Under the pieces are notes generated by a model that did not search any database, was not told the DNA's origin, and worked only from the letters and a program-made list of their open reading frames with translations. The translations under genes were made by a program, and so were the position numbers. A DNA stretch of 64,000 nucleotides from an uncultured Parasphingopyxis sp. (lineage in GTDB: Bacteria; Pseudomonadota; Alphaproteobacteria; Sphingomonadales; Sphingomonadaceae), in NCBI GenBank assembly GCA_947259005.1, contig CAMYKP010000012.1, positions 152,384 to 216,383 of the forward strand, in the 5' to 3' direction. Positions 17,053 to 26,200 of the stretch are shown here, piece by piece. Each line of letters begins with the position of its first letter. Position 1 is the first letter of the stretch.

Positions 17053-17769
17053 TTATTGTGTAACGGTGGGCACCTCGGCGAGGAGGAATTCGGTATTGCT
17101 CAGTGCTTCGATACGCAGCTGTGTTTCGTCAGAAATCGCGGCGGCATCGCGGGTGTCTAGATCGACACCATTAACCTGCAACTGCCCTTCCGAAACGACC
17201 AGATAGCCGCGAAAGCCCTCGGCCAGTTCATGCTCTATGGCAGCGTCCTTGCTCAGCGTCGCACCGGAAAGTCGGGCATCGGCCCGGATCCACAGCGCGC
17301 CCTGCTCAAGATCGGCATCGAACCCGCTGGCCAGCACTTCGAGCGAACCGGAGCGCGCTCCCTTGGGAAATTCCTTGGCATCCCAGCGCGGAGTGCCGCC
17401 CTTTTCCTGGGGCTCGATCCAGATCTGGAACAAACGCGTTTCCTCATCGCCAAGATTGAACTCGCTATGCTGGATACCGGTGCCCGCGCTCATTACCTGG
17501 ACATCACCGGCCAGGGTATGGCCTTCATTGCCCATGGAATCACGGTGGGTGATCGCGCCCTGGCGAACATAGGTGATGATTTCCATGTCGCTATGGGGAT
17601 GCGTGGGGAAACCGCTTTGCGCACCGATCTCGTCGTCATTCCAGACGCGCAGGCTGCCCCAGCCCATCCGGGCCGGATCATGATAGCCGCCAAAGGAAAA
17701 ATGGTGGCGGGCGTTGAGCCAGCCATGATCGGCATGGCCGAGGCTGGTGAAGGGGCGTTTCTCGATCAT
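17053..17769 (-). CDS. Pirin family protein
   Basis: The 238-residue bicupin begins MIEKRPFTSLGHADHGWLNARHHFSF. Metal ligands of pirin (His-x-His and later His, Glu) are visible as FPTHPHSDMEIITYV and GIQHSEFN. Bacterial pirins such as YhhW bind iron and can act as quercetinases. It is the first gene of a leftward pair with azoR and is divergent from a LysR regulator, an arrangement common in Proteobacteria. The quinone-reductase neighbour suggests a role in aromatic or quinone stress. Confidence 0.9.
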   Translation of the reverse strand: MIEKRPFTSLGHADHGWLNARHHFSFGGYHDPARMGWGSLRVWNDDEIGAQSGFPTHPHSDMEIITYVRQGAITHRDSMGNEGHTLAGDVQVMSAGTGIQHSEFNLGDEETRLFQIWIEPQEKGGTPRWDAKEFPKGARSGSLEVLASGFDADLEQGALWIRADARLSGATLSKDAAIEHELAEGFRGYLVVSEGQLQVNGVDLDTRDAAAISDETQLRIEALSNTEFLLAEVPTVTQ

Positions 17770-17834
17770 CGAACTTCTCCATCATCGCGTATATCGTTGA
17801 CACCCAGATAGGCTTTTGCGATTGCACATAAATA

Positions 17835-17858
17835 GAAACATTAGAAAAGCATCGTTTC
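17835..17858. promoter_or_regulatory. Possible LysR-type operator
   Basis: In the gap between the divergent pirin and LysR genes there is an inverted repeat, GAAAC (17835-17839) and GTTTC (17854-17858), with 14 bases between. Spaced arms of this kind are typical of LysR-type binding sites. It lies seven bases before the LysR start codon, so it could serve autorepression and control of the pirin/azoR pair. Confidence 0.4.
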
Positions 17859-17864
17859 CATTTT

Positions 17865-18761
17865 ATGCCTAATCTACCCGATCTCGAAGCCTGGGCGATA
17901 TTCGCCAAAGTCGTCGAGCTGCGCTCTTTCACCGCAGCGGCCGAGGATCTGGCCATTTCCAAGGCGACCGTTTCCAAGGCCGTCACCCGGCTCGAAGCCT
18001 CGCTGGGCATCCAGCTCTTCCACCGAAGCTCGCGCCATCTGTCGCTGACGGAAAGCGGACGGGAGCTTGCCGGCCGCGCGCAACAGCTGCTGAGCCTTGG
18101 CGAGGAAGCCGAAGATGCGGCGCGCGACGAAGCCGCCAGCCCGCGCGGCCTGGTGCGGCTTGCCGTGCCGATGACATTCGGCATCGCCCATATCGGCCCC
18201 GCCCTGCCCGATTTCCTGGCCCGCTATCCGGATATAGCCGTCGACCTCCATCTGAGCGACGAGGTGGTCGACATTATCGGCGGCGGGTTCGATGCGGCGC
18301 TCAGGATCGGCGCGCTGCCCGACAGCAGCCTGAAAGCGCGCCGACTGGCGCCTGTCGAACGGTATCTGGTCGCCTCGCCCGCCTATATAAAGCGCCGTGG
18401 CCGTCCGGCGCACCCTGCGGACCTCAAAGATCATGACTGCCTCTGCTATGCCTATCTGCCCAATCCGGAGAGCTGGCGCTTCACGCATGACAATGGCGAG
18501 GAAGCGCAGGTCAGGCCCAGCGGCCCCCTGCGCATCAACAATAGCGATGCCATGATGCCGTCACTGGAAGCAGGCCATGGAATAGCGCTCGTCCCGGATT
18601 TCATGCTTGCCCAGTGCGAAGCGCCCGACAGGCTGGAGAAATTGCTGCCTCAATGGTCCCCGCCGCCCATCGCGCTTCATCTGGTAACGCCGCCCGGCCG
18701 GTTGCGGCCCGCGCGCGTCACCGCGCTGATCGACTTTCTGGTCGAGCGCTTCGGACGATAA
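17865..18761 (+). CDS. LysR family transcriptional regulator
   Basis: The 298-residue protein has an N-terminal winged helix-turn-helix (residues ~5-62: FAKVVELRSFTAAAEDLAIS followed by KATVSKAVTRLEASLG) and a LysR substrate-binding domain (VRLAVPMTFG, ALRIGALPDSSLKAR, GHGIALVPDFM). It belongs to the CrgA/AaeR-like group that often sits next to pirin and quinone reductase genes. It is divergent from the pirin gene with a 95-nt gap; autoregulation and control of that pair is the natural guess. No effector can be named. Confidence 0.92.
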   Translation: MPNLPDLEAWAIFAKVVELRSFTAAAEDLAISKATVSKAVTRLEASLGIQLFHRSSRHLSLTESGRELAGRAQQLLSLGEEAEDAARDEAASPRGLVRLAVPMTFGIAHIGPALPDFLARYPDIAVDLHLSDEVVDIIGGGFDAALRIGALPDSSLKARRLAPVERYLVASPAYIKRRGRPAHPADLKDHDCLCYAYLPNPESWRFTHDNGEEAQVRPSGPLRINNSDAMMPSLEAGHGIALVPDFMLAQCEAPDRLEKLLPQWSPPPIALHLVTPPGRLRPARVTALIDFLVERFGR

Positions 18762-18801
18762 TCCCGCGCAAAAACGCCCCTATCCAACCCGGAATACCAG
18801 T

Positions 18802-18851
18802 GAGTCCCAAATGTCACAGGTTCGCGACTCGCGGAGTTAACGGGGCTTTAA
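18802..18851 (+). promoter_or_regulatory. ctrA promoter: CtrA box and two GANTC methylation sites
   Basis: A full CtrA recognition sequence TTAA-N7-TTAA lies at 18837-18851 (spacer CGGGGCT), 91 bases before the ctrA start. GANTC sites for the CcrM methyltransferase are at 18802-18806 (GAGTC) and 18826-18830 (GACTC). The arrangement matches the autoregulated, methylation-sensitive ctrA promoters of Caulobacter and relatives. A further TTAA at 18877-18880 may be a half site. Confidence 0.7.
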
Positions 18852-18942
18852 CCTTTTGCGTTCATATCTCTCATGGTTAATGAATTGCACTCAGCCGTTC
18901 GGGACTTGTTCTCGTTCGGTGCCACAAACAAGGGGTAACCTG

Positions 18943-19644
18943 ATGCGCGTGCTGCTGATCGAAGACGAGCCTACCACGGCCAAGAGCATCGAGATGATGC
19001 TGACCACCGAAGGCTTTAACTGTTATACGACGGATCTTGGCGAAGAAGGCCTCGATCTGGGCAAGCTGTATGATTACGATATCATCCTGCTCGACCTGAA
19101 CCTGCCGGACATGCACGGCTATGACGTGCTGAAGAAACTGCGCCTTTCCAAGGTACAGACGCCGGTTCTCATTCTTTCCGGCATCGCCGAGATGGACAGC
19201 AAGGTACGCAGCTTCGGCTTCGGCGCTGACGATTATGTAACCAAGCCTTTCCATCGCGAAGAGCTGGTCGCCCGCATTCATGCGGTTGTACGCCGCTCGA
19301 AAGGCCATTCGCAGTCGGTCATCAAGACCGGCAAGCTCGCCGTCAATCTCGACGCCAAGACCGTGGAAGTGGACAGCAACCGCGTTCACCTGACCGGCAA
19401 GGAATATGCGATGATCGAGCTGCTCTCGCTACGCAAGGGCACGACGCTGACCAAGGAAATGTTCCTGAACCATCTTTATGGCGGCATGGACGAACCCGAA
19501 CTCAAGATCATCGACGTCTTCATCTGCAAGCTGCGCAAGAAGCTCAGCCTCGCATCGGGCGGCGAAAACTATATCGAAACCGTCTGGGGCCGCGGCTATG
19601 TGCTGCGCGATCCGGAAGAGGAAGAACAGGCGCAGGTCGCCTGA
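18943..19644 (+). CDS. ctrA: Cell-cycle response regulator CtrA
   Basis: The 233-residue OmpR-type regulator starts at 18943 ([19 protein letters not shown]). The receiver domain has the acidic pair D8/E9, the phosphoacceptor Asp51 ([10 protein letters not shown]) and Lys in YVTKPF. The C-terminal DNA-binding domain contains [20 protein letters not shown] and [17 protein letters not shown], matching CtrA closely. CtrA controls cell division, flagellar and chromosome replication genes in alphaproteobacteria. The C-terminus is acidic and ends QVA, so the Ala-Ala proteolysis tag of Caulobacter CtrA is not conserved. Autoregulation is likely from the CtrA box upstream. Confidence 0.96.
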   Translation: MRVLLIEDEPTTAKSIEMMLTTEGFNCYTTDLGEEGLDLGKLYDYDIILLDLNLPDMHGYDVLKKLRLSKVQTPVLILSGIAEMDSKVRSFGFGADDYVTKPFHREELVARIHAVVRRSKGHSQSVIKTGKLAVNLDAKTVEVDSNRVHLTGKEYAMIELLSLRKGTTLTKEMFLNHLYGGMDEPELKIIDVFICKLRKKLSLASGGENYIETVWGRGYVLRDPEEEEQAQVA

Positions 19645-19702
19645 ACGGACTGCCCTGCCGAGCAGGGTAGCCACTTCCCGATACGGGACGGAAACAGGGG
19701 CG

Positions 19703-19733
19703 AGGCCGCAGCATGAAAATGCTGCGGCCTTTA
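19703..19733 (+). terminator. Rho-independent terminator of ctrA
   Basis: A perfect 12-bp stem (AGGCCGCAGCAT with ATGCTGCGGCCT) closed by a GAAA tetraloop is followed by TTTAA, 58 nt after the ctrA stop. The stable stem makes it a convincing terminator in spite of the short T-run, and it may also end the convergent copper ATPase transcript. Confidence 0.85.
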
Positions 19734-19756
19734 ACTTGTCTGGCGACGCACTTCAT

Positions 19757-21943
19757 TCAAAGGCTTGTACCGCGCAATCGCAGCGCATTGCCGATCACCG
19801 AGACCGAACTCAGGCTCATCGCCGCGGCCGCGATCATCGGGCTGAGAAGCAGACCGAAGACCGGATACAGGACACCGGCTGCGAGCGGCACGCCGAGCGA
19901 ATTATAGATGAAGGCAAAGAACAGGTTCTGCCTGATATTCCGCATCGTCATGCTGCTCAGGCGCCGCGCCTTGGCAATGCCGGAGAGGTCGCCTTTGACG
20001 AGAGTGATCCCTGCGCTTTCCATCGCGACATCGGTGCCGGTGCCCATCGCTACGCCGATATCGGCCTCGGCCAGCGCCGGCGCATCGTTGATACCGTCGC
20101 CCGCCATCGCAACGATGCGGCCCTCGGCGCGCAATTCCCTGACGATCCGGTGCTTGTCTTCGGGCGAAACATTGGCGCGCACGTCATCGATCCCGACCTG
20201 CCGGGCAACGGCATGCGCAGTGCCCTCGGCATCGCCGGTCAGCATGACGATGTGAATGCCCGCGCTGTGAAGGTCGGCTATGGCATCGGCGCTGGTTTCC
20301 TTGATCGGGTCGGCGACGGCGACAATCCCGGCAGCCTTGCCATCGAGTGCGACGAACATCACCGTCCGGCCCAGTTCGCGGCCCTCCCTGGCGCGGGTGA
20401 GAAGACCGTCGTCGAGCGCGCCCGCCCGTTCCATCATTTTCTCATTGCCGATGGCAACGGTTCTGCCGTCAACACTCGCCTCGACGCCCGCACCCGTGAC
20501 GGAAGCAAAACCGCTCACCTCGCCCAGTGCGAGTCCGCGCTCTTTGACGCCATCAACAATCGCATCGGCGAGCGGATGTTCGCTTGACCGTTCAACCGAA
20601 GCAACAAGGCGCAGCAGTTCATCCTTCTCGACGCCGGGCACCGTCTCCACGGCCACAAGTTTCGGTTTGCCTGCGGTGAGCGTACCGGTCTTGTCGACAA
20701 CCACCGTATCGACCTTTTCGAAGGTTTCGAGCGCCTCGGCATTCTTGATAAGGATGCCATTCTGCGCGCCCTTGCCCGTGCCGACCATGATCGACATCGG
20801 GGTGGCAAGACCCAGCGCGCAGGGGCAGGCTATGATCAGCACCGCGATCGCATTGACCAGTGCATAGGCCATGGCGGGGCTGGGCCCCCATATCGACCAG
20901 ATAACGAACGTGATCGCGGCAACCGCGACCACAGCGGGCACGAACCAACCGGCCACGATATCTGCGAGCCGCTGGATCGGCGCGCGACTGCGCTGCGCCT
21001 CGGCGACCATCTGAACGATCTTGGCGAGCAAAGTGTCCTTACCGACGCGCTGCGCCTCCATCACAAAGCCGCCGGTCTGGTTGACCGTGCCGCCAGTAAC
21101 GGTGTCACCTTCCTCCTTGCGCACCGGAAGCGGTTCGCCCGTGACCATCGCTTCGTCGATCGTGCTCGCCCCCGACAGGACGATACCGTCGACGGGAATT
21201 TTCTCGCCGGGCCGGACGCGCAGGCGATCACCTGCCTTCACCTCTTCCAGGGATATTTCCGATTCGGTACCATCTTCGGCGACAAGGGTTGCGATCGGGG
21301 GCGCGAGCTCCAGCAGGGCGCGCAGGGCGCTCGACGTCTGGCCGCGCGCTTTCAGTTCCAGCACCTGGCCCAGAAGCACGAGGGTCGTGATAACAGCCGC
21401 CGCCTCGAAATAGACGCCGACATTGCCGTGCATATCGTGGAAAGCCGAAGGAAAGATATGCGGCGCGAGCGTCGCCACAACACTGAACCCGAAGGCAACG
21501 GCCACACCCAGGCCGATCAGCGTAAACATGTTGAGGTTCATCGTCCGGACCGACTGAAGGGCGCGGACGAAGAACGGCCAGGCACCCCAGAAAACGACCG
21601 GCGTCGCCAGTGCAAGCTGCAGCCACTGGGCCAGGCCGGGCGCGACAAGGCGCGCGAAGGGTTGCCCCGGGATCATGTCGCCCATGGCATAGATGAACAG
21701 CGGTACAGTGAAGGCGAGGCTGACCCAGAACCGCCGGCGCATGTCGATATATTCGGGATCGGGGCCGCTATCGAGAGAGACCGCTTCCGGCTCGAGCGCC
21801 ATTCCGCAAATCGGACAGGAGCCGGGCCCGACCTGCCGGATCTCGGGATGCATCGGGCAGGTGTAGATTGTGCCCTCGGGCATCGGCTCTGCCGCTGGCG
21901 CCGACGAAGGCGTATGATCATGGTGGCAACAATTATCGGTCAT
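19757..21943 (-). CDS. Copper-exporting P1B-type ATPase
   Basis: The 728-residue inner membrane pump has an N-terminal Cys/His region with the heavy-metal-binding motif YTCPMHPEI...[11 protein letters not shown] instead of a classic HMA domain. The core has the metal-site CPC ([13 protein letters not shown]), the phosphorylation motif [17 protein letters not shown] (HP locus) and [18 protein letters not shown]. These define a Cu+/Ag+ exporter. The N-terminus begins [12 protein letters not shown] at 21943; an upstream ATG at 21958 is possible. It is divergent from the CsoR-type gene and shares its operator region, so copper induction is expected. Confidence 0.93.
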   Translation of the reverse strand: MTDNCCHHDHTPSSAPAAEPMPEGTIYTCPMHPEIRQVGPGSCPICGMALEPEAVSLDSGPDPEYIDMRRRFWVSLAFTVPLFIYAMGDMIPGQPFARLVAPGLAQWLQLALATPVVFWGAWPFFVRALQSVRTMNLNMFTLIGLGVAVAFGFSVVATLAPHIFPSAFHDMHGNVGVYFEAAAVITTLVLLGQVLELKARGQTSSALRALLELAPPIATLVAEDGTESEISLEEVKAGDRLRVRPGEKIPVDGIVLSGASTIDEAMVTGEPLPVRKEEGDTVTGGTVNQTGGFVMEAQRVGKDTLLAKIVQMVAEAQRSRAPIQRLADIVAGWFVPAVVAVAAITFVIWSIWGPSPAMAYALVNAIAVLIIACPCALGLATPMSIMVGTGKGAQNGILIKNAEALETFEKVDTVVVDKTGTLTAGKPKLVAVETVPGVEKDELLRLVASVERSSEHPLADAIVDGVKERGLALGEVSGFASVTGAGVEASVDGRTVAIGNEKMMERAGALDDGLLTRAREGRELGRTVMFVALDGKAAGIVAVADPIKETSADAIADLHSAGIHIVMLTGDAEGTAHAVARQVGIDDVRANVSPEDKHRIVRELRAEGRIVAMAGDGINDAPALAEADIGVAMGTGTDVAMESAGITLVKGDLSGIAKARRLSSMTMRNIRQNLFFAFIYNSLGVPLAAGVLYPVFGLLLSPMIAAAAMSLSSVSVIGNALRLRGTSL

Positions 21944-21972
21944 CACATTTTTCCGCATGTTTTGCTTGATAC

Positions 21973-21991
21973 TATACTGGGGGTAGGTATA
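21973..21991. promoter_or_regulatory. CsoR-type operator
   Basis: TATAC (21973-21977) and GTATA (21987-21991) flank a G-tract, TGGGGGTAG. Inverted AT-rich arms around a run of G or C are the hallmark of CsoR/RcnR operators. It lies between the divergent copper ATPase and csoR genes, 29 nt from the ATPase start and 34 nt from the csoR start, so one repressor could control both directions. Confidence 0.7.
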
Positions 21992-22025
21992 TGGAAGGTC
22001 AAGTCATACAGGATACGGAACTGCC

Positions 22026-22298
22026 ATGAGCGACAAATTTGCCAAGGAAATTGCGCGGATGAAGCGCATCGAAGGCCAGGCGCGCGGCATTGCCAAGATG
22101 ATGGAGGACGATCGCTACTGTATCGATATCCTGCAGCAGATGACGGCCATGGAAGCGGCCTTGCGATCGGCGCGCGCCAAGGTACTCGGCATTCATGCCG
22201 ATCACTGCATCGAAGATGTCGTGCAAAGCGGCAATGTGGCGGAGCAGCGTGAAAAATTCGGCGAGCTGATAGCGCTGTTCGGCAAGGTTGGACGTTAA
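22026..22298 (+). CDS. csoR: CsoR family copper-sensing repressor
   Basis: The 90-residue all-helical protein (KEIARMKRIEGQARGIAKMMED) is a CsoR/RcnR family repressor. The Cu(I) ligand set Cys-His-Cys is complete at Cys32 (YCIDIL), His57 and Cys61 (HADHC), which points to copper and not nickel. Such repressors leave DNA when metal binds. The ATG overlaps no gene; the operator with the G-tract is 34 nt upstream, so the gene is probably autoregulated. The His/Met-rich protein, copA and copB follow on the same strand. Confidence 0.92.
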   Translation: MSDKFAKEIARMKRIEGQARGIAKMMEDDRYCIDILQQMTAMEAALRSARAKVLGIHADHCIEDVVQSGNVAEQREKFGELIALFGKVGR

Positions 22299-22326
22299 GA
22301 AAATCACATTCGAAAAGGGAAACTCA

Positions 22327-22611
22327 ATGACCAAGACAATTATTGCACTCGCCATGGCCCTCGCCATTCCTTCGATTGCTGCGGCTCAGCCTGCGGATGC
22401 ACAGTCCGCCGATACAGCACATGACCATGGCGACATGGATCATTCGAACATGGATCATGGGGGTTCAGGGCACGGAGATACGGGCCATGGCGAGATGGAT
22501 CATGGTGCGATGGATCACGGCGACATGAACCATGGCGATATGGACCATGACGATGGCGAATCCGACGAGGAAGGCGGGGACGCCCCTGCAGCTGATCCGA
22601 CCCTCGGCTAG
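22327..22611 (+). CDS. Small exported His/Met/Asp-rich protein, probable copper binder
   Basis: The 94-residue protein from ATG 22327 has a signal peptide (MTKTIIALAMALAIPSIAAAQ) and then repeats of DHGxMDH or similar, for example DHGEMDHGAMDHGDMNHGD; in all about 16 His and 11 Met in 50 residues. The tail is acidic. Such His/Met tracts bind Cu(I)/Cu(II) in the periplasm of CopA/CopB-like proteins. It lies 28 nt after csoR and 92 nt before copA, so it is part of the copper operon. I do not recognise a named family; a periplasmic copper buffer is inferred. Confidence 0.78.
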   Translation: MTKTIIALAMALAIPSIAAAQPADAQSADTAHDHGDMDHSNMDHGGSGHGDTGHGEMDHGAMDHGDMNHGDMDHDDGESDEEGGDAPAADPTLG

Positions 22612-22703
22612 TGTCGCTGGCGGACATCCCGGGGTGTTCGCTGCCGCCTGTTTGGTGACTGTTTTCGAACGCCGGAAATATCCCCGGCGAAGGATGATTT
22701 CTG

Positions 22704-24461
22704 ATGACTCAAACAATCGGCAGGCGCGCCCTGCTACGTGGCGGATTGGTGACAGGAACCGGCCTGACGCTAAGTGGCCTGTTACCCGGCTGGGCACGCG
22801 CACAAAGCGGTCATGAAGGCCATGGGGAGCTTGCATCGACTCCGCCCCCTTCGCCCGGCACGCTTTCGGGTGAGAATATCGCCCTTTCCATCGGCAATGC
22901 GCCTTTCACCGTCGGCGGGCGGACCGGCCATGCGATCACCGTCAACGGCACGCTGCCCGCGCCGCTGATCCGGCTGCGCGAGGGGCAGAATGTCCGCCTT
23001 GCCGTCACCAACCATCTCGATGTCGACAGTTCGATCCACTGGCACGGGCTGTTGCTGCCGTTCCAGATGGACGGGGTGCCGGGCATATCCTTTCCCGGCA
23101 TCCGGCCGCACGAAACTTTCACCTATGAATTCCCGGTGATCCAGGCGGGCACCTATTGGTATCACAGCCATTCCAACCTGCAGGAAGCGATGGGAGTTTA
23201 CGGACCGATCGTGATCGATCCGGCGGAAGCGGAACATGCGCCCTATGACCGCGAACATGTCATCGTGCTTTCCGACTGGAGCTTCATGCATCCGCACCGG
23301 ATCATGGAACGGCTGAAACAGAGCCCGGATTTCTTCAATCGCCAGCAGAATAGTTTGCTCGACGGCCGCCCGATGAGCGCAGGGGAGCGCGCACGCTGGG
23401 GCGGCATGCGGATGATGCCGTCCGACATCGCCGATGTGACGGGCGCGGCCTACACTTATCTGATCAACGGCCATGGCCCGCAGGAAAACTGGACCGGTCT
23501 CTTCACGCCGGGCGAGCGCGTGCGGCTGCGCATCATCAACGCCTCGGCAATGACGATCTTCAATATCCGCATTCCCGGCCTGCCGATGACGGTGGTCAAT
23601 GCCGATGGCGAAGATGTCCGCCCGGTCGAGACCGACGAGTTCCAGATCGGCGTGGCCGAAACCTATGACGTGATCGTCACGCCGACCGGGCATCGCGCCT
23701 TTACATTGGCGGCCGAGAGCATCGACCGGTCTGGCATGGCCCGGGCCACGCTCACCCCGCATATCGGGATGGAAGCCGTCGTCCCCGCCCTGCGCGAGCG
23801 CCCGACGCTCACCATGCGCGATATGGGCATGGGCGGTATGGGTGATGACGATGGCATGGACCATGCCGCGATGGGCCATGACATGCCGGGAGGCACGATG
23901 GACCATTCGATGCGCGATGGCTCGATAGCGCCGGGCGTCGACCTCAATCCGGGAGTCGAGATGATCGCGCCGATGCCGGTCGACCGGACCGGTGATCGCG
24001 GGCTCGGCCTCGATACCGTTCCTCACCGCGTGCTCGTCTATACCGATCTTGTCGCAGCCAACGCCAATCCCGATCCGCGCCCGCCGTCGCGCGCGCTCGA
24101 GATCCACCTGACCGGCAATATGGAACGCTATATGTGGTCGTTCGACGGGCGGCGTTTTGCCGAACAGGTCGAGCCGATCCGCTTTGCGCGCGACGAGCGG
24201 GTGCGCGTCAAACTCGTCAACGATACGATGATGACCCATCCCATCCATCTGCACGGCCATTTCTTCGAGCTTGTGAACGGCCATCCGGGCCGGCATCCGC
24301 GCAAACATACGGTCAATGTGATGCCGGGCGGTTTTATCCAGTTCGACTTGACCGCCGATGCACCGGGCGACTGGGCGTTTCACTGCCACCTGCTGATGCA
24401 CATGCATGCCGGGATGTTCAACGTCGTCACGGTGCGACCGCTCGACGGAGACGCGGCATGA
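22704..24461 (+). CDS. copA: Copper resistance multicopper oxidase CopA
   Basis: The 585-residue periplasmic oxidase has a Tat signal (GRRALLRGGLVTGTGLTLSG). The copper sites are complete: H112-W-H114 (IHWHGLL), H154-S-H156 (WYHSHSN), HPIHLHGHF from residue 512, and HCHLLMHMHAGM from residue 560. Between residues ~371 and 404 is a Met/Asp/His-rich insertion (MRDMGMGGMGDDDGMDHAAM) as in PcoA/CopA. It oxidises Cu(I) and protects the periplasm. Its stop overlaps the copB start by 4 nt (ATGA). The name copA here means the oxidase, not the ATPase. Confidence 0.94.
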   Translation: MTQTIGRRALLRGGLVTGTGLTLSGLLPGWARAQSGHEGHGELASTPPPSPGTLSGENIALSIGNAPFTVGGRTGHAITVNGTLPAPLIRLREGQNVRLAVTNHLDVDSSIHWHGLLLPFQMDGVPGISFPGIRPHETFTYEFPVIQAGTYWYHSHSNLQEAMGVYGPIVIDPAEAEHAPYDREHVIVLSDWSFMHPHRIMERLKQSPDFFNRQQNSLLDGRPMSAGERARWGGMRMMPSDIADVTGAAYTYLINGHGPQENWTGLFTPGERVRLRIINASAMTIFNIRIPGLPMTVVNADGEDVRPVETDEFQIGVAETYDVIVTPTGHRAFTLAAESIDRSGMARATLTPHIGMEAVVPALRERPTLTMRDMGMGGMGDDDGMDHAAMGHDMPGGTMDHSMRDGSIAPGVDLNPGVEMIAPMPVDRTGDRGLGLDTVPHRVLVYTDLVAANANPDPRPPSRALEIHLTGNMERYMWSFDGRRFAEQVEPIRFARDERVRVKLVNDTMMTHPIHLHGHFFELVNGHPGRHPRKHTVNVMPGGFIQFDLTADAPGDWAFHCHLLMHMHAGMFNVVTVRPLDGDAA

Positions 24462-25369
24462 GGACGCTGCCCGCTATCGCCCTGCTCGCGCTGCTCCCCG
24501 CTCCCCTGTTTGCCCAGCATGAAGGGCACGACATGCCGGATCATGACGGCCATGCGATGGAGCAGCCCGCCGACCCCCATGCGGGACACGCCATGCCCGG
24601 CATGACGGAAAGCCCCTCCCCTCCACAGTCCGGTCCGCCGCCCGAAGCCTTTGCCGGTCCCGATCATGCCGCCGATACACTGTTCCCGCCCGGCGAGATG
24701 GCCGTCACGCGTGAGGAGCTGCGGCGCCATCAAGGCGGTCAATCGCACCGTTTTTTCGGTGTGGATCGCCTTGAAGCGCAGATCGCCAATGGCGAGGACG
24801 GCTATCTGTGGGAAAGCAATGCCTGGTTCGGCGGCGATCTCGACCGGCTCTGGATCAAGACCGAGGGCGAGGGAGAATTTGGCGGCTCGGTGGAAGAGGC
24901 CGAGGTCCAGGCTCTGTGGAGCCATGCGATCGGCCCCTGGTTCGACCTGCAGACGGGCATCCGCTACGATATCCGCCCCTCCCCGGATCGCGCCCAGGCT
25001 GTCATCGGCGTGCAGGGTCTCGCCCCCTATTTCTTCGAAATCGACGCCGCCGCGTTCTTCAGCACCGAAGGCGATATCACGGCGCGGTTCGAGGCGGAAT
25101 ATGACCAGCGCATCACCCAGAGCCTGATCCTGCAGCCGCGCATCGAACTCGGCCTTGCCGCGCAGGACATTACCGAACACGGCATCGGGGCAGGCCTTAC
25201 CGGCCTCGAGCTGGGGGTCAGGCTGCGTTACGAGATCACGCCGCAATTTGCGCCCTATATCGGCACCGAATGGCAAAGGCAGTTCGGCGATACGGCCGAT
25301 TTTACACGAGCCGCAGGCGGTGATGCAGATCGCTGGGTCTGGGTCATGGGCGTCAAATTCTGGTTCTAA
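24458..25369 (+). CDS. copB: Copper resistance outer membrane protein CopB
   Basis: The 303-residue protein from ATG 24458 has a signal peptide (MRTLPAIALLALLPAPLFA), a His/Met-rich N-terminal part (QHEGHDMPDHDGHAMEQ, HAGHAMPGM) and a long CopB/PcoB domain of amphipathic strands (VEEAEVQALWSHAIGPWFDL, GLELGVRLRYEIT) ending in the aromatic motif VKFWF typical of an outer membrane beta-barrel. Its start overlaps the copA stop, so the pair is translationally coupled. It is the last gene of the csoR-copA-copB unit. Confidence 0.92.
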   Translation: MRTLPAIALLALLPAPLFAQHEGHDMPDHDGHAMEQPADPHAGHAMPGMTESPSPPQSGPPPEAFAGPDHAADTLFPPGEMAVTREELRRHQGGQSHRFFGVDRLEAQIANGEDGYLWESNAWFGGDLDRLWIKTEGEGEFGGSVEEAEVQALWSHAIGPWFDLQTGIRYDIRPSPDRAQAVIGVQGLAPYFFEIDAAAFFSTEGDITARFEAEYDQRITQSLILQPRIELGLAAQDITEHGIGAGLTGLELGVRLRYEITPQFAPYIGTEWQRQFGDTADFTRAAGGDADRWVWVMGVKFWF

Positions 25370-25381
25370 GCGGGGGTCCGC

Positions 25382-26167
25382 TCACGCATTCTTGATCGTC
25401 AGCCCGCCATCGACCGGGATCACGGCACCGGTAAGAAAACTCGCCGCCGGCAGGACGCAAGACAGCGTCATATGGGCAACCTCTTCCGGGATCGCGTAGC
25501 GCCGCAGGGGCACGCGGCGCTTGGCGTAAATCTGCTTATGCTCTTCGGGGATCGCATCGGTAATGCCGGTGCGGATCGGACCGGGGCATATACAGTTCAC
25601 CGTGATGCCTTCGCGGCCAAGATCAACCGCCAGCCCCCGCGTCAGTCCGATCACGCCATGTTTGGCGGCGACATAGGGGCTGTTGCCTGGCGTTGCCCCC
25701 AGTCCCTCGGTGGACGCGACATTCACGATGCGCGGGCTCTCGCTCTTGCGCAGATAAGGGAGCGCGGCGCGGATCATGCGCTGGTGCGCGGACAGCATAA
25801 CGGCCAGTGTGGGCCCCCAGCTATCCTCATAGCTCTCCTCGCCAACATCGCCCGGAATGGCGAACCCGGCATTGTTGACGACGATGTCGAGACCGCCGAA
25901 ACTCTCCGCAACATCGCCAACGACCCGTTTGATCGCCGCCTCGTCGGACACGTCGAGCGCCCAGCCCCGGGCCTTGCCGGGGACACCGGCCGCTTCGATT
26001 TCCGCAACCACGGCGTCGCACGCCTCCTGCCGCAAATCGGTCACCGCTACCTGGGCACCTTCGGCGGCAAACAGTTGCGCAGTGGCGCGCCCCATCCCGC
26101 TCGCCGCTCCGGTGATGATTGCAGTCTTGCCGGCAATCGACCGGCTCAGTGTCTGGTAGGGTTCCAT
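25382..26167 (-). CDS. Short-chain dehydrogenase/reductase
   Basis: The 261-residue SDR from ATG 26167 has the NAD(P) motif TGAASGMG at residues ~18-25, NNAGF in the middle, the catalytic serine in NVASTEGLG, and Y-x3-K (SPYVAAKHG). The C-terminal part has the usual TDAIPEEH and VIPVDGGLT, so it is a classical 3-ketoacyl reductase or polyol/sterol dehydrogenase type. It lies 33 nt downstream of the PhyH-type dioxygenase on the same strand, suggesting a shared catabolic step. Substrate unknown. Confidence 0.88.
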   Translation of the reverse strand: MEPYQTLSRSIAGKTAIITGAASGMGRATAQLFAAEGAQVAVTDLRQEACDAVVAEIEAAGVPGKARGWALDVSDEAAIKRVVGDVAESFGGLDIVVNNAGFAIPGDVGEESYEDSWGPTLAVMLSAHQRMIRAALPYLRKSESPRIVNVASTEGLGATPGNSPYVAAKHGVIGLTRGLAVDLGREGITVNCICPGPIRTGITDAIPEEHKQIYAKRRVPLRRYAIPEEVAHMTLSCVLPAASFLTGAVIPVDGGLTIKNA

Positions 26168-26200
26168 CCCTCTACTCCTCGCCTGTATTCCCAATCCTGC

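Noticed and set aside
22782-24407. Long open frame on the minus strand opposite copA (about 540 codons)
   Set aside because: The plus frame has a Tat signal and complete copper sites. The minus frame gives only His/Arg-rich low-complexity protein, a shadow of GC-rich codon use.
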